Source of the DNA: a virus
Direction: 5' to 3' (one strand)
IMG/VR virus record: IMGVR_UViG_3300023116_000094
Location: 1-43,387 of that record
DNA: 43,387 nt
The notes under the pieces: generated by a model
Seen by the model: only the letters and a program-made list of their open reading frames with translations
The model's database searches: none
What the model was told of the DNA's origin: nothing
Made by a program: the position numbers and the translations under genes
Shown: piece by piece, positions 14,748-21,800 of the stretch
Numbering within the stretch: the stretch's first letter is position 1
Layout of the letters: every line of letters begins with the position of its first letter

Positions 14748-15185
14748 TTAAGATGAGATTGAGATTTTTCTCGGACGCTTTTCTTCAGGAATCTCTACTC
14801 TCAAGTTAATGACGAGTAATCCGTCCACGAAGTCTGCTCCATCAACAACAACATGTTCTGACAGTCTAAAGGTGCGAGTAAACTTCTTACCTGAGATTCC
14901 ACGATGCAGGTACTCCTTTGATCGCTCGTTTTCAAACTCTTCGACTCGGTTGTCGCCAGAAATCACAAGAAGAGCGTTGCCTTCTTTCACTTCAATTTCT
15001 AGGTTGTCTCTGCTATAACCAGCCAGTGCAAGTTCGATTGAAAACGTTGATTCGTCATGCTTGACTACGTTGTGTGGAGGAAAAAGTTTGTTGTCTGACA
15101 TCTCTGAAAGACGTTCAATCTCAGACCAAACGTGATCGAAGCCAATAAAATGCGAACGTGGAAAGGTAAATGCTTTAGTTACCAT
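14748..15185 (-). CDS. hsp20: Hsp20 / alpha-crystallin small heat shock protein (145 aa)
   Basis: ATP-independent holdase chaperone that binds unfolding proteins in the cytoplasm. The alpha-crystallin domain spans about residues 38-135. It includes L-A-L-A-G-Y-S-R-D-N-L-E-I, then G-N-A-L-L-V-I-S-G, then F-T-R-T-F-R-L and F-V-D-G-L-L-V-I-N-L (the A/D-G-L-L strand), ending in a K-I-S-I tail with the I-x-I anchor. Similar genes are frequent in marine T4-like phages. It has a strong AGGAGGT ribosome-binding site and a late promoter at 15255-15262, so it probably helps virion assembly. Confidence 0.93.
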   Translation of the reverse strand: MVTKAFTFPRSHFIGFDHVWSEIERLSEMSDNKLFPPHNVVKHDESTFSIELALAGYSRDNLEIEVKEGNALLVISGDNRVEEFENERSKEYLHRGISGKKFTRTFRLSEHVVVDGADFVDGLLVINLRVEIPEEKRPRKISISS

Positions 15186-15254
15186 AAACGGTACCTCCTA
15201 ATTAATTAAGCAAGGTTGTGTTGTATATGTGACCCTATAAAGGCATCACGCGGT

Positions 15255-15262
15255 TATTTATA
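15255..15262 (-). promoter_or_regulatory. T4-type late promoter TATAAATA for hsp20
   Basis: An exact TATAAATA read leftward, overlapping the stop codon of the ribbon-helix-helix gene (GTA TAA ATA), about 70 bases before the hsp20 ATG. The predicted leader begins with an imperfect hairpin (GTGA...CCT, TTAT, AGG...TCAC). Confidence 0.75.
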
Positions 15263-15416
15263 CGCGAGAAGTTTGCTTTTGGTTCTCTTGTATAAATTTT
15301 TTTATGAAGTGTCTCACTTCACGAGATGCGCTTGTGTCCATTTCTTTACACAGCGCAATAAATTCTTTCTTATCTTCCTTATTGATTTTCACAAGAAGAT
15401 TGTCATCTTTTTTCAT
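15258..15416 (-). CDS. Ribbon-helix-helix (Arc-like) regulator (52 aa)
   Basis: A 52-residue basic protein. A short strand (N-L-L-V-K-I) precedes helix A (D-K-K-E-F-I-A-L-C-K-E-M), a turn and helix B (S-A-S-R-E-V-R-H-F-I-K-K-F-I-Q-E). This is the Arc/MetJ ribbon-helix-helix layout, which binds DNA as a dimer through the strand. Its start is ATG 15416. It shares the 15417-15504 gap with a divergent plus-strand gene. A perfect 10-base palindrome (TGTATATACA, 15444-15453) there is a candidate operator. Confidence 0.7.
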   Translation of the reverse strand: MKKDDNLLVKINKEDKKEFIALCKEMDTSASREVRHFIKKFIQENQKQTSRV

Positions 15417-15504
15417 GGTCTAAGTCCAAAAACCTATATATAATGTATATACAGTGTAATAAAACTGTAACAATAACTACGCCGTGAGGCGACTGGAGGC
15501 AAAT
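15417..15504. promoter_or_regulatory. Divergent AT-rich promoter region with palindrome
   Basis: This gap separates the minus-strand ribbon-helix-helix gene from the plus-strand exported-protein gene and must contain both promoters. It is rich in TATA runs, with TATAAT on the plus strand at 15439-15444 but no convincing -35. The palindrome TGTATATACA at 15444-15453 lies beside that box and could be the regulator's site. Confidence 0.4.
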
Positions 15505-15789
15505 ATGAAAAACATCATCCTCGTATTACTTATGTTACCGCTAATCTCATTCGCTAATGAGAGTGTTGTCACTGCCAATCTTACTCCGATTGTCATGTTT
15601 GATACGTCTAGCGACTTAATTCAGATCAGAGACAAGCAAGGTAATAAGTACGCTATCAAAACAAACTGCGAATATGACGTAGAAGAAATCACTCAGTTTC
15701 AATTTCGTTCGCGTCAAGTCAGAGAAGGAACACCGATCAAGTTCTCACGCAAGAAAACTTGTCACGTTGAATCGATTGCGAGAATTTAA
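15505..15789 (+). CDS. Exported small protein, DUF6491-like (94 aa), plus strand
   Basis: One of only two plus-strand genes seen. The ATG at 15505 has GGAGG six bases upstream. Residues 1-17 are a Sec signal peptide (K-N-I-I-L-V-L-L-M-L-P-L-I-S-F-A). The mature part holds two Cys, in N-C-E-Y and T-C-H-V-E-S-I. Their spacing and beta pattern resemble periplasmic DUF6491 proteins of Proteobacteria, a weak likeness. A disulfide in the periplasm is plausible. Its TAA overlaps the stop of the convergent gene. Confidence 0.7.
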   Translation: MKNIILVLLMLPLISFANESVVTANLTPIVMFDTSSDLIQIRDKQGNKYAIKTNCEYDVEEITQFQFRSRQVREGTPIKFSRKKTCHVESIARI

Positions 15790-15935
15790 GCAACCCAGTG
15801 ATTCTTTCCATCTCTACTGAAATGGTAGTATTTGTATAGCTTGACGAAATAGGCAAACTGCTTAGGCTCATGATAGGGATTAGGTAGTTTGCCGAATATC
15901 TTTTCCATTCTAGCGTAATGTTCTTCGACTGTCAA
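15786..15935 (-). CDS. Conserved small protein after regA, TTG start (49 aa)
   Basis: The frame continues from the regA stop by a TTGA overlap (TTG 15935) and ends at 15786, tail to tail with the plus-strand gene. The core L-P-N-P-Y-H-E-P-K-Q-F-A-Y-F-V-K-L-Y-K-Y-Y is of a type I recall from T4-like marine phages. An internal ATG would give 40 residues but has no ribosome-binding site. TTGACA at the start codon, with TAGAAT 17 bases on, also reads as a promoter, so this junction is ambiguous. Confidence 0.6.
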   Translation of the reverse strand: MTVEEHYARMEKIFGKLPNPYHEPKQFAYFVKLYKYYHFSRDGKNHWVA

Positions 15936-16306
15936 GCCTTATTACCGATATTATATTTTGGACACAACTCCCACTGATCTTTATCCTTGTGAGAAATGAT
16001 CTTCACTTGTCGCAGTGGTGCACACTCTGCTACCTGAGCCTTATCGACGATCTGCACGAGTCCCCAATCTGCTAACAAAGTAGCGATGGTGTTTCTTCTT
16101 AGAACATCAGCCTCTTCTAGATTAGACTTCTTGCCGTCGAGTAGAAACAATTCTTTGAAGTGCACGATAAAGTACCGACCTTGTTTGTGCAAGATATGAC
16201 ATGACTGAAACAGTTTGTTTTCACGTCGAGATGCTACACCCATTCTTGTCAATGTCTCACGAACCTTGAGAAAATCATCGGGTTCGTTCAACGTCACTTC
16301 CAGCAT
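15932..16306 (-). CDS. regA: RegA translational repressor (124 aa)
   Basis: RNA-binding protein that in T4 represses translation of early mRNAs by covering their start sites. Residues throughout match T4 RegA: E-V-T-L-N-E-P-D-D-F-L-K-V, E-T-L-T-R-M-G, Q-S-C-H-I-L, Y-F-I-V-H-F-K-E, L-L-A-D-W-G-L, and P-K-Y-N-I-G-N near the end. The ATG at 16306 (M-L-E-V) matches the T4 N-terminus; a GTG 33 bases earlier overlaps gene 62. No strong ribosome-binding site is seen. Its place after 44-62 is as in T4. Confidence 0.96.
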   Translation of the reverse strand: MLEVTLNEPDDFLKVRETLTRMGVASRRENKLFQSCHILHKQGRYFIVHFKELFLLDGKKSNLEEADVLRRNTIATLLADWGLVQIVDKAQVAECAPLRQVKIISHKDKDQWELCPKYNIGNKA

Positions 16307-16325
16307 ATCTGCTGGTTTCCAAATT

Positions 16326-16703
16326 CTATTTTCTTCCACCTTTGTAGATCCTTGTTCTTATTTCATTAATTTGATCAGGTGAAAGGAGGGATAAAGCCGA
16401 ACGTGCTTTTTCGTTGCTGTATCCATAATACTCCTTTACCGCTTCCACGTCATCGAAAGTCTCTTGTTTCTCCCACTTAGAGAACCGCTTTCGCTTTCTT
16501 ACTATATTTAGTAAAAAATGAAATTGTAACTTGTTATCCAAGTGGTGAAACTGATTCATAACGTTAGCCGCGGCAACGGTATCAGGAAAATAACTTAGTG
16601 ATCGATTTGTCAGAAAAGAGTTATAGGCTTTCTCTTTCAAATCATCGTCCATGATGTCTTGCTTGCCATGATTAATGGCTGTCACATAGTCAAACGGATT
16701 CAT
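16326..16703 (-). CDS. 62: Sliding clamp loader small subunit gp62 (125 aa)
   Basis: Works with gp44 to open and load the gp45 clamp on DNA. Shorter than T4 gp62 (187). It carries the N-terminal N-P-F-D-Y-V segment and a helical remainder with R-K-R-K-R-F and a Lys/Arg-rich end. Identity rests mainly on order (45 - 44 - 62 - regA) and general likeness to small gp62 forms of marine T4-like phages. The ATG at 16703 overlaps the gene 44 stop by one base. Confidence 0.85.
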   Translation of the reverse strand: MNPFDYVTAINHGKQDIMDDDLKEKAYNSFLTNRSLSYFPDTVAAANVMNQFHHLDNKLQFHFLLNIVRKRKRFSKWEKQETFDDVEAVKEYYGYSNEKARSALSLLSPDQINEIRTRIYKGGRK

Positions 16704-17641
16704 TATTTAAACTCCACGTTTGCCATGATCTCAGTCATACATGCGACGATGTTCAACTCATGATCAGCAACGAAGGCATTCTTGTACTGGTAGTCAGCAA
16801 GAATCAACACCAGTTGCGGAATCGAAGATGCGTCCACTTTCTCGTACATGTTGTCATAGATTTGACGAAAGATTGCAGACACATCAACGTCTACGTTCTG
16901 AGCGACCCAACTGCGCATCTTTTTAAAGTCTTTGTCTTTGAGCGACTTGAAAAGAGAATCGTAGTTACCACTTGCATCATTATTGAGAACTGTAGTTTCC
17001 AATTGACCGCCAATCGAGTACCGCTGACACTCATTGATTACACGCCGCCAGTCTGGGGCGTACTTCATGATCAGTTGTGCAAGCAGGTCTTTGTTGAATG
17101 CGACTTGCTCAGATTCAAGAATGTGGATCAATCGCACAAAGAAATCGGCACAGAGAGTCTGCATCTCTTTCTTGGTCGTATTGAATTCATATACACCACA
17201 CCGAGAGTGAAGCGGCTCGATGATTCGATTCTTGAAGTTACAAGTCAGAATGAATCGACAGTTATCAGAAAACTCTTCAATGAAGCCACGAAGAGCTGGC
17301 TGTGTCGATTGAGGATTTAGATAATCAGCCTCGTCTAGGATGACGACCTTGACATCGCCACCTAGAGAGACAGAGGATGCAAAACGCTTGATTTTGCCAC
17401 GTAGCGTATCGATGTTACCTTCTTCAGAACCATTGATGACAATGTAGTCATAGCCAAGTTCATCACAGATTGCTCGTGCTACGGTAGTTTTACCAAGACC
17501 AGCAGTGCCGGTAAAAAGCATGTTAGGCAATTCACCAGACTGCACGATCTTTGTAAAAACTTCTTTCAGTTTTTTTGGTAGAATTGTGTCTTCTACCTTG
17601 CGAGGACGATACTTCTCAACCCAGAGAAAATCTTTAGACAT
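16703..17641 (-). CDS. 44: Clamp loader ATPase gp44 (312 aa)
   Basis: AAA+ ATPase that, with gp62, loads clamp gp45. It opens W-V-E-K-Y-R-P-R, the clamp-loader signature. It has Walker A G-T-A-G-L-G-K-T (45-52), Walker B/DEAD D-E-A-D (103-106) and S-R-C (146-148) with the arginine finger. The length matches T4 gp44 (319). All ATPase residues are present. Confidence 0.97.
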   Translation of the reverse strand: MSKDFLWVEKYRPRKVEDTILPKKLKEVFTKIVQSGELPNMLFTGTAGLGKTTVARAICDELGYDYIVINGSEEGNIDTLRGKIKRFASSVSLGGDVKVVILDEADYLNPQSTQPALRGFIEEFSDNCRFILTCNFKNRIIEPLHSRCGVYEFNTTKKEMQTLCADFFVRLIHILESEQVAFNKDLLAQLIMKYAPDWRRVINECQRYSIGGQLETTVLNNDASGNYDSLFKSLKDKDFKKMRSWVAQNVDVDVSAIFRQIYDNMYEKVDASSIPQLVLILADYQYKNAFVADHELNIVACMTEIMANVEFK

Positions 17642-17665
17642 AAATTACTCCGCATCATAATAAAA

Positions 17666-17827
17666 TTACCATTTGTGAACGATGTTTGCCATAATCATGC
17701 AAGCACAGCCAACATTGATTACGACAACAAACGTTCGAATAACCGCGACATGATTGTCATAGTCTGCGGTCTTGTCATCACTGAAGCTACCGATAGCGTA
17801 CTTCCAGATAGTCCAGAGTTTGTTCAT
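17666..17827 (-). CDS. Conserved small membrane protein upstream of 44 (53 aa)
   Basis: The opening N-K-L-W-T-I-W-K-Y-A-I-G-S-F-S-D is of a type I recall beside gene 44 in T4-like marine phages. After a polar D-N-H-V-A-V-I-R-T segment comes one membrane span (F-V-V-V-I-N-V-G-C-A-C-M-I-M-A) and a short basic end. The ATG at 17827 has no clear ribosome-binding site. A role near the replisome or membrane is unproven. Confidence 0.7.
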   Translation of the reverse strand: MNKLWTIWKYAIGSFSDDKTADYDNHVAVIRTFVVVINVGCACMIMANIVHKW

Positions 17828-17845
17828 AGGAGTATTATATCAGAA

Positions 17846-18052
17846 TTATTCGCCAGATTCACCTTGCATTTGTTCAACAAGTTGAATCAACTGAATAGAT
17901 TGATCTCGCAACTGGCCGATAGTCGAGAGTTCTTCACCGCGAAAGCCACCACGTCCGGTCACGGTATCAATTACAGCGACAGTACTGCGGGTCACGCGAT
18001 TAGCGAGTTCCATCAGTTGCTCGACGCTTTCGTTCGTTTCATTCTTAGCCAT
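17846..18052 (-). CDS. Hypothetical helical protein between 45 and 44 (68 aa)
   Basis: Not recognised. The ATG at 18052 is chosen over upstream codons inside gene 45; GGAG lies about 10 bases before it. Two amphipathic helices (E-Q-L-M-E-L-A-N-R-V-T and I-Q-L-I-Q-L-V-E-Q-M) flank a Gly/Arg loop (G-R-G-G-F-R-G-E), suggesting a helical hairpin. It lies in the 45-44 interval, where T4 has nothing equivalent. Confidence 0.65.
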   Translation of the reverse strand: MAKNETNESVEQLMELANRVTRSTVAVIDTVTGRGGFRGEELSTIGQLRDQSIQLIQLVEQMQGESGE

Positions 18053-18056
18053 AGCA

Positions 18057-18731
18057 TTATTCTCCGTAAGTGCTAGTTTTTTCAAGTGCTACCCAGTATT
18101 GGATACCGCTAATCTCATTGACAAAATGAGAAATCAATTTAGATGAGATATCAACTCGATAATCATCATCAACCATCTTCAAGTTCGCAATGTTGAATAC
18201 GAAGTTGAAATTTGCGTCTTTGTACTCACCATCAACGTCGATAGAGAATACGTTCGAAGTCTTGTCGTTCTGATCGATTACAGACAACTGCAATACATCA
18301 TTCACAACAGACAAAGACATTTCAGTGTGACCAAGAACAGAAGCCGCTCGCTTCACTCGGGTCAACGTCTCACGATCCAGAGAGAAAGATACCTCACACT
18401 CAGGCATGATGATGTCTTTGCTCGGGACAGTAAGCATATCTATATCAGAGTAAAAGTACTTGATACGAGTGCGACCACTACCGTCACTGATCAAAAAGTT
18501 GTTGTCTTCAAATGTAAGACGTGGCGAATCAACCAAAGACAAGACGCTGAGAAACTCGCTCAGGTCATAGATGCCGACCTGCTTGGGAAACTCAACGTCA
18601 ACCTCAGCACTGCTAAGAACATTCTTAGCCTCAGAGATTGTTTTGATTACGTTGCCATTGTTGATCACAACGTTAGGGTTAATCGTTGCATAGTTCTTCA
18701 GAACAGTCAACGTCTTTTCAGTTAGTTCCAT
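18057..18731 (-). CDS. 45: Sliding clamp gp45 (224 aa)
   Basis: Trimeric processivity ring for gp43; in T4 it also activates late transcription by contacting gp55. T4 landmarks are kept: L-K-N-Y-A-T-I-N near residue 10, I-Y-D-L-S-E-F-L near 52, and F-I/F-N-I-A-N-L-K-M in the last third. The length equals T4 gp45 (228). The ATG at 18731 has GAGG five bases upstream, unlike 43 and 46, which lack one. Expressed from the strong promoter at 18769-18797. Confidence 0.95.
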   Translation of the reverse strand: MELTEKTLTVLKNYATINPNVVINNGNVIKTISEAKNVLSSAEVDVEFPKQVGIYDLSEFLSVLSLVDSPRLTFEDNNFLISDGSGRTRIKYFYSDIDMLTVPSKDIIMPECEVSFSLDRETLTRVKRAASVLGHTEMSLSVVNDVLQLSVIDQNDKTSNVFSIDVDGEYKDANFNFVFNIANLKMVDDDYRVDISSKLISHFVNEISGIQYWVALEKTSTYGE

Positions 18732-18768
18732 AATATCCTCGCACTTTTATGCACGTTAATTTCAATAA

Positions 18769-18797
18769 ATTATACACTTTTCTGCGCTTGAGGTCAA
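18769..18797 (-). promoter_or_regulatory. Strong sigma70-like promoter for gene 45, with palindrome over -35
   Basis: Read leftward: TTGACC (18792-18797), 17-base spacer, perfect TATAAT (18769-18774). A gene 45 leader of about 30 bases results. The interrupted palindrome CGCTTGA-GG-TCAAGCG (18785-18800) covers the -35 and could be an operator. The -35 lies at the 3' end of gene 46. Confidence 0.8.
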
Positions 18798-20500
18798 GCG
18801 ACTTTGCTGAAGTTCTTTGATTTAACGAACTCAATTTTCTCATCAAATTTACCGTCAAGCATTTCTCCTTTGTGTGAAATAACAAATACGCACGTATCTT
18901 CGTCAAGCGTCTCAAGAATCTTCGACAGGTTGTCTACGCCGTCAGCGTCCAAACTGCTATCGAAAGTTTCGTCAAGAATGAGAAGATTGGTTGCGACACT
19001 ATTCTTCATCTTTGCGACCATACGCCAAGTGAACAGCAAGGCTAAATCGATTCGCTGTTTCTCTCCTTCGCTGAATGAGTCGTACGAAAATTCGTCTCTG
19101 TAACGAGAACGAATAGACTCTTTAAACGTATCGTCCAGATGAAACGACACATAGAAGTCCAGAACTTGCAGATACTTGTTGACCAGATTATTGATCACGG
19201 GCAAATACTGTTTGATGATCTTAGTCTTGATGCCAGTATCTTTTAACAGTTCTGTGATGACAGTATTGTACGCACCCTCTTCGGACAGTTGGCGTCTGTC
19301 TTTAGTTAGGGCTTGCTCTTCTTTGGTGTAAATTTCTAACTGCGAAAGCGAATCTTCTACAGAGTCAGTCTCAGTCTCAACCTTATCGACCTCTCGTTGT
19401 AACTGCTCGATTCTATTTTGAGCCTGAGTGATCTGTGTGTTGATTTCAAACTCGCGATTCAACTGCTCTTGAATCTTCGCAATGTTTTCTTCTACACTTC
19501 GATGTCGATCCGAGAGTGATTTGATTTGGGCTGAGGCTTGGTGTCTTGCTTCTTCGAATTCGTCCCACTTTCTAGCCGCTGTTTCAGTCTTTGCTTGCTT
19601 AACCTCTGGCTCGATACTTTGGTCACAGGTGGGACAAGTGGAGTTACTTTCATAAAACTTAATCTCTTTGTTCAGTGCTTTTTGCTTCGTAGAAAATTGT
19701 GTGTCGAATTTCTCGACCTCACGAATCTTACTATTTAGCTCATCCATCTGACTCTTCAGATTCTTCATCTGATCTTGAGACACAGAGACACGACCAAGAC
19801 CAAGAGTTGTGATTGACTCTTGCAGTACAGCAATTTCTTTTAGGCGTTCGGTCTTCTGCTCACGGCTAAGTTTTTCTAGTTTAGCCACGTAGTCGCGCTG
19901 TGTCTTGATCTTTTCTTCGATCAGTTCTAACGCAACTTTGTTGGCTCGCTCGCGCTCGCGCAGAATCGAAATGCGTTCTTTCAAAATGGTGTTCATCTTA
20001 GAGAACACGTTAATGTCGAGCAAGTCTTCAATCACCTCACGGCGATGCTGTGCCGGTAGTTGCATGAACGGAATGAACGATGAACTACCAAGCACCACAA
20101 TCTGGTGAAACGATTTGTGATTCAATTTCAAAATGTTCTGCTCAAGAACTTTCTGGTACTCTTTACTGTGACTGTCTTGGTTGATCAGTACATTATCTTT
20201 CCAGATTTCAAACTTGTTGGGCTTGACGCCACGCACAATCTTATAGTTTGATGGACCAATTGAGAACTCGACTTCGACTAGCATGGCTTTGCCGTTGATT
20301 GAGTTGACTAACTGACCCTTGTTGATGCTTCGATGTGCTTTGCCAAAAAGGGCAAACGACAACGCATCCAGCATTGTCGATTTGCCAGCGCCGTTTTGTC
20401 CAACGACTAGAGTAGACCTAGCACGATCTAAGGAAATTTCAGTGAATTGATCGCCCGTAGACAAAAAGTTACGGTAACGCAAATTTGTAAATTTAATCAT
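18794..20500 (-). CDS. 46: Recombination endonuclease subunit gp46 (SbcC/Rad50-like, 568 aa)
   Basis: ATPase subunit that with nuclease gp47 resects DNA ends and helps degrade host DNA. It has Walker A G-Q-N-G-A-G-K-S-T (34-42), long coiled-coil arms and a zinc hook C289-P-T-C292 at the apex. The ABC signature F-S-E-G-E-K-Q-R and Walker B L-L-I-L-D-E-T-F follow near the C-terminus. The length agrees with T4 gp46 (560). No ribosome-binding site precedes the ATG at 20500, which is 6 bases from its -10 box. Confidence 0.97.
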   Translation of the reverse strand: MIKFTNLRYRNFLSTGDQFTEISLDRARSTLVVGQNGAGKSTMLDALSFALFGKAHRSINKGQLVNSINGKAMLVEVEFSIGPSNYKIVRGVKPNKFEIWKDNVLINQDSHSKEYQKVLEQNILKLNHKSFHQIVVLGSSSFIPFMQLPAQHRREVIEDLLDINVFSKMNTILKERISILRERERANKVALELIEEKIKTQRDYVAKLEKLSREQKTERLKEIAVLQESITTLGLGRVSVSQDQMKNLKSQMDELNSKIREVEKFDTQFSTKQKALNKEIKFYESNSTCPTCDQSIEPEVKQAKTETAARKWDEFEEARHQASAQIKSLSDRHRSVEENIAKIQEQLNREFEINTQITQAQNRIEQLQREVDKVETETDSVEDSLSQLEIYTKEEQALTKDRRQLSEEGAYNTVITELLKDTGIKTKIIKQYLPVINNLVNKYLQVLDFYVSFHLDDTFKESIRSRYRDEFSYDSFSEGEKQRIDLALLFTWRMVAKMKNSVATNLLILDETFDSSLDADGVDNLSKILETLDEDTCVFVISHKGEMLDGKFDEKIEFVKSKNFSKVA

Positions 20501-20506
20501 ATGTGT

Positions 20507-20535
20507 ACTATATCATACCGAAAGTAGTGTGTCAA
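20507..20535 (-). promoter_or_regulatory. Sigma70-like promoter, leaderless, for gene 46
   Basis: Read leftward: perfect TTGACA (20530-20535), 17-base spacer, TATAGT (20507-20512), then 6 bases to the gene 46 ATG. Just upstream is the inverted repeat ACCAGA-CC-TCTGGT (20541-20554), which has no U-tract and may be a regulatory site. Confidence 0.8.
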
Positions 20536-20572
20536 GCATCACCAGACCTCTGGTAATACGGCAGGTGCGTTT

Positions 20573-21646
20573 CTATACTATATCTGCTGTCTGAGCCTCT
20601 ATCATTAATTCATGGACAAGTTTTTTAATATGTCCTTTATCAAGAGGTGTTTCAACAGCGTCAATATAACTGCTTAACAATTGTTCAGTTGACTCTACAG
20701 ATACTCGATCATCTTCGACCGACGAACCAACGAACTCTTCGAAGTTCTCTGCGATCTTCAGTTCATGAATACGCTTGGACTGAATACGATCAAGCCAGTG
20801 TTCAAATAGTTTTGGATTAGATTTGTTAGCCACAACAACCTTGACGAACTTGTCAGTGATGTCGGGCAGTTTGCCTGTACGATACTTATACTCAGCCTTC
20901 TCTACGGTATCATCGTAGTACAGCCGATGAAACAGTGTGACGGTGTTTTGTACAGGTGTCAGTTCACGTGTCTTGGTATCGAAGATGTGAAAGTACTTTG
21001 GATCATGTGCATCTGACCAGAAGAACTCCATCTGTGAGCCAAGATAGTGAATGTTGCCGTGATTTGATTTCGTATGGAAGTGACCAGTGAGTACTGTGTC
21101 AAATCTTTTGAAATCATCTGCACTCATGCCATGCGTACATGGAATGCCTGCTTGCATCTCAAAGCCTTCTAACTCTAGGTGAGCGCCGACGATAGACGCT
21201 TTGCACGTCTTCAGAAACTTTTCGGTCTCTGCTTCGTTCTCATCATTGATCCATGGCACGAGTGCAACCGGTGTGCCATCATACTCAACCACAGTTGGCT
21301 TCTCGATGATACGAACTTCAGCCATGTAGTGACCGAGCAGTTCTTTCAGTGAACTCAGATCGTTCGTGTTCTTGTAGAATACGTCATGGTTACCAGGAAT
21401 GATGTCCATGTGTATCTTGTGTTCACGCAACTTCTCAAGGAAGATTTTACGATTGTGTTCAAGGGCTTTGAAGTTGATAAACTTTCGATTATCGTAGTAG
21501 TCACCAAGGTGTAGAATCTTGGTGATGTTGTTCTCTAACAGATAAGGAAAGAATACTTCAGAATAGAATTTCTCTTGATACTTCATCATGATATCCGATG
21601 AATTGCGGATGCCACAATGCGTATCGTTTAGCAATGCTATTTTCAT
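20573..21646 (-). CDS. 47: Recombination nuclease subunit gp47 (SbcD/Mre11-like, 357 aa)
   Basis: Metallophosphoesterase that partners gp46. Motifs: D8-T-H10 (N-D-T-H), G48-D49, G-N-H87-D88, then G-A-H and G-H-F-H further on, giving all metal ligands. The length is near T4 gp47 (339). The ATG at 21646 follows the 39-aa gene, whose stop overlaps it. Confidence 0.97.
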   Translation of the reverse strand: MKIALLNDTHCGIRNSSDIMMKYQEKFYSEVFFPYLLENNITKILHLGDYYDNRKFINFKALEHNRKIFLEKLREHKIHMDIIPGNHDVFYKNTNDLSSLKELLGHYMAEVRIIEKPTVVEYDGTPVALVPWINDENEAETEKFLKTCKASIVGAHLELEGFEMQAGIPCTHGMSADDFKRFDTVLTGHFHTKSNHGNIHYLGSQMEFFWSDAHDPKYFHIFDTKTRELTPVQNTVTLFHRLYYDDTVEKAEYKYRTGKLPDITDKFVKVVVANKSNPKLFEHWLDRIQSKRIHELKIAENFEEFVGSSVEDDRVSVESTEQLLSSYIDAVETPLDKGHIKKLVHELMIEAQTADIV

Positions 21647-21647
21647 A

Positions 21648-21767
21648 TTAGTCCGTAAACTTACCGTCCTCGATCAGATGATGCAAACGGTGAGTAAAGA
21701 TAGTCCATAACAAAGCAAGTAGACTCGTCTCTGCGTACGTGCCTGACTTACACTCATACTTCCACAT
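21648..21767 (-). CDS. Conserved small protein between 55 and 47 (39 aa)
   Basis: A 39-residue frame, M-W-K-Y-E-C-K-S-G-T-Y-A-E-T-S, then T-I-F-T-H-R-L-H-H-L-I-E-D-G-K-F. I recall small proteins of this kind upstream of gene 47 in T4-like marine phages. The ATG at 21767 lies just after promoter-like elements and lacks a good ribosome-binding site. The C-terminal Arg/His-rich helix might bind nucleic acid, but that is a guess. Confidence 0.65.
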   Translation of the reverse strand: MWKYECKSGTYAETSLLALLWTIFTHRLHHLIEDGKFTD

Positions 21768-21770
21768 ACA

Positions 21771-21800
21771 AGTATACTCCATTTATAACCACTGTGTCAA
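21771..21800 (-). promoter_or_regulatory. Sigma70-like promoter overlapping a late-like box, upstream of 47
   Basis: Read leftward: TTGACA (21795-21800), 18-base spacer, TATACT (21771-21776). Inside the spacer is TATAAATG, one base off the late element TATAAATA. The pair may give early and late transcription of the 39-aa gene, 47 and 46. The -10 is only 3 bases from the ATG, closer than in the leaderless set. Confidence 0.55.

Noticed and set aside
15417-15504. Plus-strand TATAAT at 15439-15444 as a full sigma70 promoter
   Set aside because: No acceptable -35 at 16-18 bases. Listed only as a promoter region.
15907-15935. TTGACA-17-TAGAAT as a promoter after regA
   Set aside because: It coincides with the conserved-looking start of a small gene, and the only thing downstream is antisense to a convergent gene. 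Coding origin is more likely, though not excluded.
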